Source: Terriglobia bacterium
GTDB taxonomy: Bacteria; Acidobacteriota; Terriglobia; Acidiferrales; UBA7541
Direction: 5' to 3'
NCBI GenBank assembly: GCA_020072785.1
Contig: JAIQGG010000002.1
Location: 124,001-188,000, forward strand
DNA length: 64,000 nt
Numbering within the stretch: position 1 is the first letter of the stretch; each line of letters starts with the position of its first letter. Of the stretch, positions 34,653 to 43,154 are shown in pieces. The position numbers and the translations under genes are program-made. Under the pieces are notes generated by a model, which saw nothing but the letters and a program-made list of their open reading frames with translations, made no database searches and was not told the DNA's origin.

Positions 34653-36361
34653 TGCTGGACCTCACCAAGTATGAGTCGCTCGGCGCGGCTCTGCACGATG
34701 CCCTCGGCCGTTTTGCCGGGGAAGTCTGTCTGATCGAGGCGGACCGCGAGAAAGAGAAAGAGCGGCTCACCTACCGTGATTTCCAGCAGTGTGCGTTCCC
34801 GCTCGCCCGGGCCCTGCAGGACGCTGGTTTTGCCGCCGCCGCTCGCGCCTCGATTATCATGACCAATCAGTCTAAGTGGCTGATTTCCGCTGCGGCCATC
34901 TTCTTCCGCGGCGGCGTCCTGGTGCCCCTTGATTACAAGCTCACCCCCGCCGAGCACTGGCAGCTGCTGAAGCACTCCGGCGCCACGGTGCTGATCACCG
35001 AATACCCCATCTGGCGGCAGCTCTCCGCCGCGCCCGGCCGCGCCGAGTGCGCCGTGCGCACGATCCTCGTCAGCGAAGCACCGCCGAACGCGGACCTCGC
35101 CGGTGCGCAGCGCTGGGAGGAGTTCCGCGGCGCGGGCGAACCGGAGTTTCTCCTGCGCCAGCGCAGCGATGCGGCCTGCATCGTCTATTCCTCTGGCACG
35201 GGCGGGCAGCCCAAGGGCTGCGTGATGACCCACGAGAACTATCTCGCGCAGTGCGTCGCGCTCACCGCGCTCTATCCCTTCTGGCCCGGCGTGCGCTACC
35301 TGAGCATTCTCCCCACCAACCACGCCATCGACTTCATGGTCGGCTTCATCGGCCCTTTCACCTGCGGCGCCGCTGTCGTGCACCTGCGCACCCTCCGCCC
35401 CGAATACGTCCGCGAGGCTTTCCCGAAGTACAAAATCACCTATGTCAGCCTGGTGCCGCTGGTCCTGAAGAATCTGCAGAAGGGCCTGCAGGCGCGCTTT
35501 GCCGCGCTGCCACCGCTCAAGCGCCGGGTGCTCAACGCCATGATCGCCCTGAACAAGCTGCTTACGCGGGATCATCCGCGCCTCGCCCTCAGCCGCCTGC
35601 TGCTCAAGCAGGTGCATGCGGCGTTCGGCGGCGAGCTCCGCGCCATCATCGTTGGCGGCGCGTTCACCGAGCCGCAGACGTTGCAGTTCTTCTATGACCT
35701 GGGCATTCCCGTGGCCAACGGTTACGGCCTCACCGAGGCCTGCACGGCCATCACCGTGAACGACCTCCGGCCGTTCCGCGCAGACACCGTGGGCAAGCCG
35801 CTCCCCGGCATGGAAGTGCGCATCGTCAAGCCGGACGCCGAAGGCATCGGGGAAGTGGCCGTGCGCGGCCGCACCGTCATGTCCGGCTACCTCAACGAGC
35901 CGGAGCTGACGGCCGAAACCATCGTGGACGGCTGGTTGATGACCGGCGACCTCGGGCGGCTCGACGCCACCGGCCACCTGCAGCTTTTCGGCCGCAAGAA
36001 AAACATGATCGTCACCGAGGAAGGGAAGAACATCTACCCCGAGGACATCGAGAACGTCTTCGAGGGCCTCCCGGTCAGGGAGTTCTGTGTCTTTGCCGCC
36101 AACTACATCTGGCCGCGGCGCTCCCTGAGCGGCGAGCAGCTCGTCCTGGTGCTGCATCTCGAGCCCGGGCAGTCCTTCTCCCCCGAGCTGCAGTCCGAAA
36201 TCAATGCCCGCAACAGCCGCCTGCTCAATTACAAGCGCATCCACGGCGTGGTATTGTGGGCCGAGGATTTTCCCCGTACGGCCTCGTTGAAGATCAAACG
36301 CAATCTTCTCGCCGAGCGGATCGCGCAGCTGGACCGCGACGCCGCCATGCAGCCCCTGTGA
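34652..36361 (+). CDS. AMP-forming acyl-ACP/CoA ligase, second copy in the cluster
   Basis: A 569-residue ANL enzyme. The motif [17 protein letters not shown] (about 175-190), [11 protein letters not shown] and [15 protein letters not shown] are conserved, with FGRKKNMIV and the catalytic Lys in the hinge region (SLKIKRN near the C-terminus). It shares the fold but not close sequence with the ligase at 29726. Translational coupling to the ACP gene indicates an acyl-ACP synthetase role. It is followed after 29 bases by the lipid-kinase gene. The N-terminal [15 protein letters not shown] is in the normal position, so the ATG at 34652 is right. Confidence 0.9.
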   Translation: MLDLTKYESLGAALHDALGRFAGEVCLIEADREKEKERLTYRDFQQCAFPLARALQDAGFAAAARASIIMTNQSKWLISAAAIFFRGGVLVPLDYKLTPAEHWQLLKHSGATVLITEYPIWRQLSAAPGRAECAVRTILVSEAPPNADLAGAQRWEEFRGAGEPEFLLRQRSDAACIVYSSGTGGQPKGCVMTHENYLAQCVALTALYPFWPGVRYLSILPTNHAIDFMVGFIGPFTCGAAVVHLRTLRPEYVREAFPKYKITYVSLVPLVLKNLQKGLQARFAALPPLKRRVLNAMIALNKLLTRDHPRLALSRLLLKQVHAAFGGELRAIIVGGAFTEPQTLQFFYDLGIPVANGYGLTEACTAITVNDLRPFRADTVGKPLPGMEVRIVKPDAEGIGEVAVRGRTVMSGYLNEPELTAETIVDGWLMTGDLGRLDATGHLQLFGRKKNMIVTEEGKNIYPEDIENVFEGLPVREFCVFAANYIWPRRSLSGEQLVLVLHLEPGQSFSPELQSEINARNSRLLNYKRIHGVVLWAEDFPRTASLKIKRNLLAERIAQLDRDAAMQPL

Positions 36362-36390
36362 GGAGTTTGCCGGCGCTTCGCGAAGGAACT

Positions 36391-37293
36391 GTGAAGGAAC
36401 ACTTTTTCGCCATCGTGAATCCCGCCGCCGGCGGCGGCCGCTCGGCCAAGCTGGCCGGCCCGGCGCTCGCGCGCCTGCGCGATGCCGGCGTGCGCGTGGA
36501 CGTCATCGCTTCGACCGGACCCGGGCATGCCATCGAGCTGGCCCACGAGGGCTACCGGCAGGGCTACCGCCAGTTCCTGGCGGTGGGCGGCGACGGCACG
36601 GCCCACGAAATCGTCAACGGCATCTTTGCCGCGGACCCTGCTCCCGACCGCGTAGCGCTGGCTTTCCTCCCGCTCGGCACGGGCAACTCCTTTCTCCGCG
36701 ATTTCTCCGAAAACGGCGCGGAGGCCGCCATGCAGGCGCTCCTCGCGGGCCGCACGCGCCGCTGCGATCTTCTCCGCCTCACGCACGCCACGGGCACGCT
36801 CTATTCCATCAATCTTCTGAGCGTGGGGTTCACCGCGGACGTGGGTGCGCTCGCCAACCGCCGCTTCAAGCGCCTCGGCGAGTTGGGCTATCTGCTCGGC
36901 GTCTTCGTGCGCGTCCTGCAGTTGCGCCGCCGCGCTTTCCCTTTGCGCTGCGACGCCGGCACCGAGTGGGACACGCGCCGCTGCCTGTTTCTCGCCTTCT
37001 GCAACAGCAAATTCACCGGCGGCACGATGCTCATCGCTCCCCAGGCCGACCCCACCGACGGCCTCATCGAGTACGTGCGCTGGGGGCCCATCGGCCGCTT
37101 CGGGCTGGTGCGCATGCTTCCCCGCCTCTATGACGGCACGCACATCCAGCACCCGCTGGCCTCGCGCCGCGCCGTGCGCCGCGTGGAATTCAATCTTCCC
37201 GCGCCCGTGGACGTTCTCGTGGACGGCGAAGTTTTCACCCTCGACTGCCATTCTCTGGATATTCTTCCCGCCGCCGTGGACGTTTACATATGA
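36391..37293 (+). CDS. Diacylglycerol/sphingosine-type lipid kinase (DAGK catalytic domain)
   Basis: A 300-residue lipid kinase that transfers phosphate from ATP to a lipid alcohol. The DAGK signatures NPAAGGGRSAK at the N-terminus, VGGDGTAHEIVNGI and LPLGTGNSF are all present in order, and the C-terminal VDVLVDGEVF closes the domain. Substrates of this family include diacylglycerol, ceramide/sphingoid bases and bactoprenol; the cluster suggests a glycerolipid or long-chain alcohol. The GTG at 36391 has GAAGGA close upstream; TTG at 36367 is possible. It overlaps the PlsC gene by ATGA at 37290. Confidence 0.88.
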   Translation: MKEHFFAIVNPAAGGGRSAKLAGPALARLRDAGVRVDVIASTGPGHAIELAHEGYRQGYRQFLAVGGDGTAHEIVNGIFAADPAPDRVALAFLPLGTGNSFLRDFSENGAEAAMQALLAGRTRRCDLLRLTHATGTLYSINLLSVGFTADVGALANRRFKRLGELGYLLGVFVRVLQLRRRAFPLRCDAGTEWDTRRCLFLAFCNSKFTGGTMLIAPQADPTDGLIEYVRWGPIGRFGLVRMLPRLYDGTHIQHPLASRRAVRRVEFNLPAPVDVLVDGEVFTLDCHSLDILPAAVDVYI

Positions 37294-38030
37294 GAAGCGC
37301 GTGGCCGGCCGTGCGCAGCGTGCTGTTGTGGCTGGTCAGCGGGCTGCATTTTTTCACCTTCGTTCCGGTCCTCATCCTGCTGGCCGCGGTGCTCGACCCG
37401 CGCAAGCATGACTGGCTGCAGCGCGGCCTCTGCCGCCGCATCGTCTTTCTGGCCGGCGCGAAACTTGTCGTGCACCGCGCCCCCGGCTTCGATCCCCAGC
37501 GCACCTCCTTCTTCATGGTCAATCACGTCAACCTCTTCGATCCCTTCGTGCTGTATAGCGCGCTGCCGCAATTCGTCCGCGGCTGGGAGCTGGAGTCGCA
37601 TTTCAAGATTCCCGTGTATGGCTGGCTGATGAAGCGCTTCGGCAACGTTCCCGTGCCGGACGTGCGCCGCCCCTCCGACCTCAAGCGCATGTGGCGGCTC
37701 ACGCAGGCGGCCATTGACGGCGGCACCAGCCTCATCGTCTTCCCGGAGGCCAAGCGCACCCGTGACGGCCGCCTCAGCGAATTTCAGGTCGGCGGTTTCC
37801 GCGTCGTGCAGCAGCTCGGCGTACCCGTCGTTCCCGTCACCGTGGTCGGCTCGTTCGAACACCATCGCACCGGCGACTGGATGCTCCGCCCCGCCACCAT
37901 CACCGTCTACATTCACGACACCATTGAGACCACAGGCCTCACCAAGGACGATGTTCCCGCGCTGCGCGACCGCGTCCGCGCGGTCATCGCCGCCCCGCTG
38001 GAGGAATGGTTGAAAAAAACGAGAGGGTAG
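37290..38030 (+). CDS. 1-acylglycerol-3-phosphate acyltransferase family protein (PlsC-like)
   Basis: A 246-residue membrane-associated acyltransferase. The catalytic HX4D motif appears as NHVNLFDPF and the glycerophosphate-binding motif as FPEAKRTRDGRL; both are slightly unlike the housekeeping NHxxxxD/FPEGTRS, so another acceptor is possible. A membrane segment lies near the N-terminus (WLVSGLHFFTFVPVLILLAAVL). The start codon overlaps the kinase stop. It is the last gene of the lipid operon; a CDP-alcohol phosphatidyltransferase gene faces it 37 bases further on. Confidence 0.87.
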   Translation: MRSAWPAVRSVLLWLVSGLHFFTFVPVLILLAAVLDPRKHDWLQRGLCRRIVFLAGAKLVVHRAPGFDPQRTSFFMVNHVNLFDPFVLYSALPQFVRGWELESHFKIPVYGWLMKRFGNVPVPDVRRPSDLKRMWRLTQAAIDGGTSLIVFPEAKRTRDGRLSEFQVGGFRVVQQLGVPVVPVTVVGSFEHHRTGDWMLRPATITVYIHDTIETTGLTKDDVPALRDRVRAVIAAPLEEWLKKTRG

Positions 38031-38067
38031 GGGCGGGCCTTCGGTTGCCCGTTTCAGCGATTGCCGC

Positions 38068-38685
38068 TCAGAGGCTCAGCTTGATCCCGGGCAGGGTGCG
38101 CCCGGCGCGCGTTTCCTGCCACGTGAAGACGATCCGGTGGATCACCGTGATCGTCGACACCACTGCAATTACCCACAGCACCGGCCCCATGCGGTTGAAC
38201 ATCCCCCCGATGATCAGCAGCACCAGCCGCTCCGGCCGCTCCATGAAGCCCGCCTTGCACAGCGGGATCAGCGATTCCGCGCGCGCCCGCGCGTAGCTCA
38301 CCATCACCGAACCCGCCGTTGCCACTGCCGCCAGCGCCACGTAGGGCGTCCGCCCGCTCACCGAATAATAGACCAGCAGCCCCATGTACAGCGCCATGTC
38401 CGCGTAGCGGTCCAGCGTCGAGTCGTAGAACGCCCCGAAGGCCGTCACCCGGTTCTGCCGCCGCGCCACCTGCCCGTCCAGCATGTCCAGGAAGCCCGCG
38501 AAGAAAATGATGATCGCCCCGGTGCGAAAGCGCCCCGTGGCGAACATCGCCGCCGCTCCGAAATTCACCACCAGCCCGAGGAAGGTCAGGAAGTTGGGGT
38601 TGATCCCGGTCGCCGCCAGCGCCCCCACAATCTTGTCGAGCAGCCATTTGCTGCCGGTGCCGATCGCTCCTGTGAACGTAGCCAT
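38068..38685 (-). CDS. CDP-alcohol phosphatidyltransferase
   Basis: A 205-residue membrane enzyme that joins a CDP-activated lipid to an alcohol head group. The full catalytic motif DG-x2-AR-x8-G-x3-D-x3-D is present (DGQVARRQ through STLD, about 68-90) on the second of about six helices. The head-group alcohol cannot be read; PgsA (glycerol phosphate) and inositol-phosphate types both fit the length. The ATG at 38685 is used because the upstream extension is not conserved. It converges on the PlsC gene, so it is near the cluster but on the opposite strand; a functional link is likely but unproven. Confidence 0.87.
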   Translation of the reverse strand: MATFTGAIGTGSKWLLDKIVGALAATGINPNFLTFLGLVVNFGAAAMFATGRFRTGAIIIFFAGFLDMLDGQVARRQNRVTAFGAFYDSTLDRYADMALYMGLLVYYSVSGRTPYVALAAVATAGSVMVSYARARAESLIPLCKAGFMERPERLVLLIIGGMFNRMGPVLWVIAVVSTITVIHRIVFTWQETRAGRTLPGIKLSL

Positions 38686-38872
38686 GCCTGTGCGCCCATC
38701 ACCCCGCTTCGCGCGGTCGTTTCTGTTTCTGCGGCATCCTACACTAGCCCGCCGCCGCTCCGCAAACGCGCTGGTCCTCCGGTGCCATGTGCGGGAGTCG
38801 TTTGCCGCCTTTTTGCTTGACCCGTATCGCCCTGCGGCATAGAGTTTCGGACGCCTTTGCGAGGGTACTGAA

Positions 38873-39529
38873 ATGCAATCTGTATTCGCACGCCGCCGCT
38901 TCCTCGCCCAGGGGCTGAGGGGCATCCCGGCGGCTTGGCTCGCTCTCCACTGGCCGGAAATCGCTTCCGCCGCACAGCACGGCCACGAAGCTGTCCGTTC
39001 CTCCGCCCCGCCGAAATTTGAGGTTTTCTCTGCCGAAGACGCCGTGGAAATTGCAGCCGCGGCCGCGCGCATCATTCCCACCGACGACCTGCCGGGCGCG
39101 CGCGAAGCCGGAGTTGCTTACTTCATCGACCGCGCCCTGAAGACCTTTGCCGCCGATTCCCTCAAGACCTACCAAAAGGGGCTCCCGGAAATGCAGGCCA
39201 AGGTCCGCGCCATGCTTCCCGGCACAGAAAAATTCTCCGCAGCCACACCGGAGCAGCAGGATGCGGTCCTGCACGCCATGGAAGATCAGACTCATCAAGG
39301 CTGGGGACCCTTTGATCCGGGATCCGCCGAGCCCTCCTTTCTGGCTGTGCTGCGCGTTCACACCATCGCCGGTTTTCTGGCCAATCCTTTGCGCGGCGGC
39401 AACCCCGGCGGGGTAGGCTGGCGCTTCATCGGCCGCGAAGACGAGCACTCCTTTGACCCGCCCTTCGGCTATTACGACAAGGATTATCCCGGCTGGCAGC
39501 CGGTTACCCGGGAGACAGAAAAGAAATGA
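38873..39529 (+). CDS. Gluconate 2-dehydrogenase subunit 3-type protein, Tat-exported
   Basis: A 218-residue small subunit of a GMC-type membrane dehydrogenase. The N-terminus RRRFLAQGLRGIPAAWLAL is a Tat signal (twin Arg then FLxxG). The domain with GAREAGVAYFIDRAL (about 80-95) and FLANPLRGGNPGGVGW matches the gluconate dehydrogenase gamma family. It chaperones or couples export of the cofactor-bound large subunit. It overlaps the GMC gene by ATGA. No cytochrome subunit gene follows here. Confidence 0.9.
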   Translation: MQSVFARRRFLAQGLRGIPAAWLALHWPEIASAAQHGHEAVRSSAPPKFEVFSAEDAVEIAAAAARIIPTDDLPGAREAGVAYFIDRALKTFAADSLKTYQKGLPEMQAKVRAMLPGTEKFSAATPEQQDAVLHAMEDQTHQGWGPFDPGSAEPSFLAVLRVHTIAGFLANPLRGGNPGGVGWRFIGREDEHSFDPPFGYYDKDYPGWQPVTRETEKK

Positions 39530-41184
39530 AGCCTGTCCAGCCGCTTTACAAGACCTCGGACGAGGTGGATTTCGTCATCATCGGCTCCGGCGCCGCGGGT
39601 GGGGTCATGGCCAAAGAGCTTGCCGCCAACGGTTTTCGCGTCGTGGTCCTCGAACAAGGGCCCTATCGGACCGAAGCGGACTTCTCCCACGATGAAATAG
39701 AAGTTCTCAACGAACACGCGCTGACCAACGACTGGAAGTCCCAGCCCAACACGTTCCGCAAGACCCCCGGGGAGCAAGCCAAGCAGCAGCCCGCGGTCAT
39801 CTATGGCCGCTGCGTCGGTGGCAGCAGCGTCCATTTCACCGCCAATTTCTGGCGCTTCCACGAAATCGACTTCATCGAGCGCAGCAAGCTCGGCGCCATC
39901 CCCGGCACCGGCTTTGCCGACTGGCCCATTACCTACGCCGACCTCGAGCCCTACTACACCAAGGTCGAATGGGAGATCGGGGTTTCCGGCCTCGCCGGCG
40001 CCAGCCCCTTCGATCCCCCGCGCTCCAAGCCCTATCCCATGCCGCCCCTGCCGGTGAAATCCTCCGGCGTGATCTTCGAGCGGGCCGCCCGCAAGCTCGG
40101 CTGGAATCCGTTTCCCGCGCCGATGGCCATCCTTTCCCAGCCGCGCGCCGGCCGCAGCGCCTGCATTCATTGTGGCTCGTGCGAATTCTTCGGCTGCGAG
40201 GTCGGGGCGAAGTCCACCTCCTTGTCCAGCGTAATCCCCATGGCCCTGAAGACCGGCCGCTGCGAGATTCGCCCCAATTGCTATGTGCACCGCATCGAGA
40301 CCAATGCCGCCGGGCGCGTCACCGGCGCCGTCTATTTCGATTCCCAGCGCCATGCCCATCTGCAGCGCGCCAGGACCGTCATCGTCTGTGCCAACGGAGC
40401 GGAAACCCCGCGTTTACTTCTTCTCTCCGCCAGCAAACAGTTTCCCAACGGCCTGGCCAACTCCAGCGGCCTGGTCGGCAAATACCTCATGCTCAATGGC
40501 GGATCCTTCGCGCTCGGCGTTTTCGAACACCCTCTCAACGACTACAAGGGTTTTGCCGTCAGCCGCGTCCTCCATGATTTTTACGAGCTGGACACGCGGA
40601 AGCTCGGCTTTTACGGAGGAGGCGGTCTGGATGCCCGGTTTGATCTTCCGCCCATCTCCTTCGCCCTGGCTGCTCTTCCTCCTGGAACGCCGCCGTGGGG
40701 CAAGGGCTTCAAGGACGTCCTGCGGGACTCCTACACCCGGACCATGCAGGTCATGGGACACAGCACTTCGCTCCCGGTTGAGTCCAACAGCTTTTCACTC
40801 GACCCCGGCCTGAAGGACGCCTGGGGGCTTCCCGCGCTGCGCATGACCTACAAGGATCATCCCGACGATCTCCAGACCATGCACTGGATCAATGACCGCG
40901 CGCTCGAATTGCTGGAGGCCGCCGGGGCCCGCAAGAAGTGGCACTTCCCGATCGAGGAAAGCGAGATCGCCGTTCATCTGCTGGGCACCTGCCGTATGGG
41001 CAAGGACCCGAAATCTTCGGTGATCAATCCCGATCACCGCACCCACGACGTGCCCAATCTTTTCCTCTGCGATGGCAGCAGCCTGGTCACCTCCGGCCGC
41101 GGCCAGCCCACTATGACCATCCAGGCGCTGGCCTATCGCGCCGCCGACCGCATCACCGCCCTCGCCAAACGCGGCGCGCTCTAG
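39526..41184 (+). CDS. GMC-family oxidoreductase (gluconate 2-dehydrogenase-type flavoprotein)
   Basis: A 552-residue FAD-dependent sugar or alcohol dehydrogenase. It has the FAD Rossmann motif GSGAAGGVMAKELA (17-30), a signature CxHCGSCxFFGC cluster (CIHCGSCEFFGCEVG) typical of the sugar-acid GMC subgroup, and the C-terminal active-site segment LLGTCRMG and GRGQPTMTIQAL. The partner is the Tat-exported subunit just upstream, which probably carries it to the periplasm. The electron acceptor (a cytochrome c or quinone) is not encoded next to it. Substrate: sugars or sugar acids, not defined. Confidence 0.92.
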   Translation: MKPVQPLYKTSDEVDFVIIGSGAAGGVMAKELAANGFRVVVLEQGPYRTEADFSHDEIEVLNEHALTNDWKSQPNTFRKTPGEQAKQQPAVIYGRCVGGSSVHFTANFWRFHEIDFIERSKLGAIPGTGFADWPITYADLEPYYTKVEWEIGVSGLAGASPFDPPRSKPYPMPPLPVKSSGVIFERAARKLGWNPFPAPMAILSQPRAGRSACIHCGSCEFFGCEVGAKSTSLSSVIPMALKTGRCEIRPNCYVHRIETNAAGRVTGAVYFDSQRHAHLQRARTVIVCANGAETPRLLLLSASKQFPNGLANSSGLVGKYLMLNGGSFALGVFEHPLNDYKGFAVSRVLHDFYELDTRKLGFYGGGGLDARFDLPPISFALAALPPGTPPWGKGFKDVLRDSYTRTMQVMGHSTSLPVESNSFSLDPGLKDAWGLPALRMTYKDHPDDLQTMHWINDRALELLEAAGARKKWHFPIEESEIAVHLLGTCRMGKDPKSSVINPDHRTHDVPNLFLCDGSSLVTSGRGQPTMTIQALAYRAADRITALAKRGAL

Positions 41185-41268
41185 CGCCGAAGCGCGACAC
41201 GGTACCGCAGTTATCGGCTGGCGATATGGCGTTCAGATGACCAACCATTGCATTTATCATTCCAGTCT

Positions 41269-41613
41269 TCACTGCCCTCTCAGCTCATCGATCCACTTCT
41301 CGAGAGACATCTGATTCTTCGCTTCGATGGTGGTGAAGATCACCCCCATGCCGGCATTTGCCCGAGTATTCGCTACCCGGCCCAAAGCCACGAAGACGAC
41401 ACCCTTGTGCAGGATTCTGACTCGGACTCTTGTTCCTACCTTCCAGGGTTTTAACGTGTTCACGCTGCAGCCAAACAGGCTTAGGTCTCTGGTTTGCCCT
41501 TGCGTCTCAGCTTCTGATTGCAGGTCAATCAGCTCAATTCTGGCGGCGAAGGGGTATCGGCGTGCGCGGTGTCGTCCGGATTGCATTTGGAATCTCCGTC
41601 TAAGAGTTCGCAA
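41269..41613 (-). CDS. PilZ-domain protein
   Basis: A 114-residue single PilZ domain likely to bind c-di-GMP. The RxxxR-type site is RRYPFAARIEL (near 18-28), followed by the DLSLFGCSV turn (D/NxSxxG). The gene lies in an A+T-richer patch and runs away from the second PilZ gene (21 bases apart, same strand). Neither has an obvious partner domain. It follows the GMC gene in convergent orientation. Confidence 0.82.
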   Translation of the reverse strand: MRTLRRRFQMQSGRHRARRYPFAARIELIDLQSEAETQGQTRDLSLFGCSVNTLKPWKVGTRVRVRILHKGVVFVALGRVANTRANAGMGVIFTTIEAKNQMSLEKWIDELRGQ

Positions 41614-41634
41614 AGCTGTGATACGTGTGCAGTC

Positions 41635-42018
41635 TCAATCGCACACGGAAATTCTCGAAGGCCCCGCCCGTCGCAATGGTTTCACCTCCACGGCCGGGAA
41701 AAACATATTCCAAAAGTTTGTTTGCGGATCTACGAATTCGAATGCCACATTCGTCTTGCCGTCACGGCCCCGCCGAATGGAGACGACTTTGCACTCCGCT
41801 TCCCGCTGATTATTTTCGTTGATCAACTGGAACGTCTGCCCGACAACCACTGTGGCATCGAGCGACAGCAACCCGCCATGGCCACTCACAGAGAGAGAAC
41901 GCGTCTTGACACTGAATTTCTCGCTCGTCTCTGTGTGGCCGGAGACTACCAACCTGATAGGAAGTGTCACTCGCGCGGTACGGCGGCGTTCTACGCTACG
42001 GAAGTGAAGGATTGGCAT
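41635..42018 (-). CDS. PilZ-domain protein, second copy
   Basis: A 127-residue PilZ-like protein with ERRRTARVTLPIRL at the N-terminus (the Arg-rich c-di-GMP arm) and a LSVSGHGGLLS turn. It shares layout, but not close sequence, with the neighbouring gene at 41269. Both probably sense c-di-GMP or act as adaptors. No motility or exopolysaccharide gene is near, so the output is unknown. Codon use is less GC-biased than that of the surrounding genes. Confidence 0.75.
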   Translation of the reverse strand: MPILHFRSVERRRTARVTLPIRLVVSGHTETSEKFSVKTRSLSVSGHGGLLSLDATVVVGQTFQLINENNQREAECKVVSIRRGRDGKTNVAFEFVDPQTNFWNMFFPAVEVKPLRRAGPSRISVCD

Positions 42019-42512
42019 GGCGGCTGAATCCTCTCTCCGGAATTGCCGGACCCTGTCCTAGGTCTTTCCCCTGCGGACCGGCTTTAGCGTCAAGGCACGT
42101 ACGAACAGGCAGCCAAAATGGGCACAGGAAGTAGTTGACGCAGGGAGCTCGAACCATGTCCACATCAGTCACATCATATGAGCTAATTTCCACAAAAAGA
42201 ATAGGTTGGCGGTACCAAAGAGCTGGCAAGCAAGGTAGTACTCTCGGCCCAGCACTTTTCCTGGTATCTCTTCTGAAAAACATTCCGCTTATTCCTTCAG
42301 AGGTACCTGCAGATAGAAGGGGTTATCATCAGCGATCTCAAGATGAGACCCTTCGCCTCGATTCTCCGCGCTTGGGTGGAGGTGCGCATCCTGAGCGCAG
42401 CGAACGGAACTACCGCCGAAAAGCAGGGTGCTAACGAGGGGTAAGGTGGCCTGGGTGGACTTGCTTATCCTGAGCATGCGAAGGGAAGCACTGAAAACGC
42501 GAAAGGAAGGAA
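42019..42512. other. Intergenic region, A+T-richer, no gene seen
   Basis: About 490 bases between the PilZ genes and tRNA-Ile. No supported ORF. It contains a copy of a GAGCG-type dispersed repeat (about 42385-42410) and, near its end, a partial duplicate of the tRNA 3' end (42445-42463). Confidence 0.5.
42445..42463. repeat. Partial duplicate of the tRNA-Ile 3' end
   Basis: GGTGGCCTGGGTGGACTTG matches the acceptor/T-arm end of tRNA-Ile at 42514-42533 (GGTGGGCCTGGGTGGACTTG, one base less). The two lie about 70 bases apart in direct orientation, as after insertion and loss of an element that targets a tRNA. Confidence 0.7.
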
Positions 42513-42589
42513 TGGTGGGCCTGGGTGGACTTGAACCACCGACCTCGCCCTTATCAGGGGCGCGCTCTAGCCACCTGAGCTACAGGCCC
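42513..42589 (-). tRNA. tRNA-Ile (anticodon GAT)
   Basis: Minus-strand tRNA: acceptor GGGCCTG at 42583-42589 pairs with CAGGCCC at 42517-42523. The anticodon loop CTGATAA (stem CGCCC/GGGCG) gives GAT. The T-arm has GTTCAAGTC and CCA is encoded at 42513-42515. Its 3' flank carries a partial repeat of its own end. Confidence 0.95.
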
Positions 42590-42662
42590 ACTCCAACAAC
42601 AACTCAAAAATTCTAGCACGCCCGGGCGGTTTCTGCATCCCCGGCTGCTTGCCCGCCCGTTT

Positions 42663-42959
42663 CTACTGCACAAACCCCACGTTGGGCACCGGCGTGCCTC
42701 CCTCCGGCGCCTCTTTGATGGTGCCAAACTGCGCCTCATAGCGCGCGATGTTCTCCCCCAGCGCCCGGTGGATGCGCTTGGCGTGCGCCGGGCTGACGAT
42801 CATGCTCGCCAGCAGCTTGCCCTGCGCGCCGTTGGGGAAAATGTAGATGTAGTTGAGCGTGAACTCCTCCACGTTGTGGTGGATCATCACCAGGTTGCTG
42901 TATTGCCCCTGCAGCTCTTTTTCGTCCGCCTTGATTTGTACCTGCCTCTGTTCTTCCAT
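42663..42959 (-). CDS. DUF3467 family protein
   Basis: A 98-residue protein of a short family widespread in Acidobacteria and other bacteria, with no known function. The conserved core YSNLVMIHHNVEEFTLNYIYIF and LASMIVSPAHAKRIHRALGENI are clearly present. The ATG at 42959 is the natural start; the 42-residue extension in the frame is Arg/Ala-rich and not conserved. It lies downstream of tRNA-Ile on the same strand. Confidence 0.88.
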   Translation of the reverse strand: MEEQRQVQIKADEKELQGQYSNLVMIHHNVEEFTLNYIYIFPNGAQGKLLASMIVSPAHAKRIHRALGENIARYEAQFGTIKEAPEGGTPVPNVGFVQ

Positions 42960-43078
42960 CGTCGCCCTCTCCCGGAATATCCCCACGAAAGTATCATACC
43001 CGCGCCGCTTCCGCTGCCGGGCCCTCGCGAAGGGAGCCGCAGAGGCTGGCAAAATGCACAAAGGGGTCTGCGGGGCCA

Positions 43079-43105
43079 TTGACACGGCCCGGCATTAAGT
43101 ATAGT
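43079..43105 (+). promoter_or_regulatory. Promoter of mntH (weak match)
   Basis: TTGACA at 43079-43084 with TATAGT at 43100-43105 (spacing 15, short) in an A+T-rich stretch about 50 bases before mntH. A perfect manganese-regulator palindrome is not seen. Confidence 0.4.
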
Positions 43106-43154
43106 TTCATTTATAGATTTAGCGTGGTTAACTTAGGCCCGGCTCCTTTCGGCT

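Noticed and set aside
43085-43150. MntR operator before mntH
   Set aside because: The A+T-rich stretch has only scattered half-matches, no convincing palindrome.
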